From Deltaproteobacteria bacterium RIFOXYA12_FULL_58_15 (GTDB lineage Bacteria; Myxococcota; XYA12-FULL-58-9): 34,494 nt of DNA. The notes beneath the pieces are model-generated. The model did not search any database, was not told the DNA's origin, and saw nothing but the letters and a program-made list of their open reading frames with translations. Each line of letters opens with the position of its first letter. Within the stretch, counting starts at the first letter, position 1. This document shows positions 33,770 to 34,494 of this stretch, piece by piece. The position numbers were made by a program, and so were the translations under genes. The stretch covers positions 1 to 34,494 of the forward strand of contig MGST01000245.1 of assembly GCA_001798605.1 (NCBI GenBank). Direction: 5' to 3'.

Positions 33770-34228
33770 TTAGACCTTGTAATCACTCGCGCCAGGAAGC
33801 AACCCCTCCGCGAAGTCCCGATAACCGGCGACCACGGTGAGTACCTGTTCCAGTTTCTCCTTGAGCTCCATTTCTCGTTCCGGACTCAGCTCCCCCGCTT
33901 TCTTCATTTCGGCCCATTCCACCTTTGCAGCGAACAATGCCGAATCAATGCAGAATCCGTCGAGGCTCACCAACTTTTTGCTCATCATGCTCAGGGCACC
34001 GACGAACTCCTCTACGAACTTTTGTCCAGAGGATCTCTGAGCGACGTAATTGCTCAAACCCTTGTACTCACTGAATTTCAGCGAAACTTGTTCATCGCAG
34101 CGTCCTCGCAGGGGCAGCTCGTATACTTCCGATTTCTTCGCGAGATCCCGCAACTGCTCTGTGTCGATTTGGGAGAGCCCACGTACCAGCGCGCGCCCAT
34201 GGCTAACTGAATTGTCATAGAAAGTCAT
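33770..34228 (-). CDS. Hypothetical cytoplasmic protein
   Basis: This 152-residue protein is not one I recognise. It has no signal peptide. It is mostly helical, opening MTFYDNSVSHGRALVRGLSQ, with a charged C-terminal helix (WAEMKKAGELSPEREMELKEK) and a Cys at 44 and 89. The start at 34228 is supported by GGGAG (34239-34235 on the minus strand) six bases upstream; the frame is open to 34252. It is the first minus-strand gene upstream of the PilZ genes and is separated from the tRNA-Leu gene by ~210 bp, in which I see no further gene. Confidence 0.65.
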   Translation of the reverse strand: MTFYDNSVSHGRALVRGLSQIDTEQLRDLAKKSEVYELPLRGRCDEQVSLKFSEYKGLSNYVAQRSSGQKFVEEFVGALSMMSKKLVSLDGFCIDSALFAAKVEWAEMKKAGELSPEREMELKEKLEQVLTVVAGYRDFAEGLLPGASDYKV

Positions 34229-34439
34229 CAAAAACTCCCGAGTGCTTGGCACAGCGCAATGCCCTGCCTAGTTCTGTGTAGATTCTCGGCAGATTATCCC
34301 AGTTGGTGCGTATTTCCCGTCAAAAAGCTGGCAACCGAATTGACCCAGCGAAGAATGTTTGTCTCAATCTCCAAACCGCACCAAACCGAACATCCATGGC
34401 TACCCTGCGACCCACACAAATGTTAATGTGTCGCCCCCT

Positions 34440-34494
34440 GCCGGGGTGGCGGAACTGGTAGACGCTGAGGACTTAAAATCCTTTGACCTAACGG
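34440..34494 (+). tRNA. tRNA-Leu (anticodon UAA), truncated by window end
   Basis: The 5' part of a leucine tRNA is present: acceptor strand GCCGGGG (34440-34446), the D arm with GCGGAACTGG-TAGACGC, and the anticodon arm AGGA-CTTAAAA-TCCT with the loop CTTAAAA giving anticodon UAA. The following bases begin the variable arm typical of class II tRNAs. The T arm and 3' end lie beyond the window. The identity rests on the class II pattern and the anticodon. Confidence 0.92.

Noticed and set aside
33506..34210. 234-residue plus-strand ORF opposite two minus-strand hypothetical genes
   Set aside because: The minus-strand frames have better starts with ribosome-binding sites and more protein-like composition, although both are unknown, so this is a judgement call.
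1..34494. CRISPR array, prophage or integrase
   Set aside because: I saw no regularly spaced repeats with unique spacers, and no phage or recombinase gene. The tRNA-Leu at the end could serve as an integration site, but no integrase or attachment repeat is in view.

Overview
The window looks like a chromosomal segment from a myxobacterium-like member of the Myxococcota (former Deltaproteobacteria), probably of moderately high G+C. The pointers are two secreted proteins ending in MYXO-CTERM-type sorting tails, three outer-membrane barrels of the kind seen in myxobacterial gliding and spore-coat loci, several PilZ proteins, and a HAMP-cyclase. I cannot name a species from sequence alone.

Layout. 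1-650 carries two ~170-bp direct repeats with nested perfect palindromes, apparently non-coding. 651-1294 (minus) is a VapB/VapC toxin-antitoxin pair with a promoter that implies a leaderless message. 1469-2263 is an unknown exported or membrane protein, convergent with a membrane adenylate/guanylate cyclase (2296-3939, minus). 4206-6931 is a two-gene unit for a small secreted protein and a cysteine-rich metzincin-type protease with a MYXO-CTERM tail. 6944-7384 (minus, DUF6918-like) and 7496-8038 (FHA domain) are divergent.

The centrepiece is 8308-18924, eight tightly packed plus-strand genes: barrel, barrel, TPR protein, very large TPR protein, TPR lipoprotein-like protein, small exported protein, a single-pass protein with a Gly-rich linker and AgmX/PglI C-terminal domain, and a third barrel. 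This matches, gene for gene, the order I recall for the Myxococcus nfsA-H spore-coat locus and the core of the Glt gliding machinery. No proton-channel motor (AglRQS type) and no GltI/GltJ homologue is present in the window. A small DUF3820 ORF with a puzzling start follows.

19343-31917 is a plus-strand run: a dCache/HAMP histidine kinase, a FecR-like anchored protein, a beta-propeller plus thrombospondin-type-3 MYXO-CTERM protein, a secreted Ig-like protein, and a 1885-residue protein with an SdrD-B-like domain and a ~900-residue C-terminal beta-barrel. The last two overlap by four bases and look like a dedicated surface pair of unknown function.

31985-34228 (minus) holds two PilZ proteins and two unknown proteins. 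The window ends inside a tRNA-Leu(UAA) gene. Overall the region is devoted to the cell envelope: trans-envelope assembly, surface proteins, and second-messenger or phosphorelay sensing (cAMP-type cyclase, c-di-GMP-type PilZ, FHA, histidine kinase).
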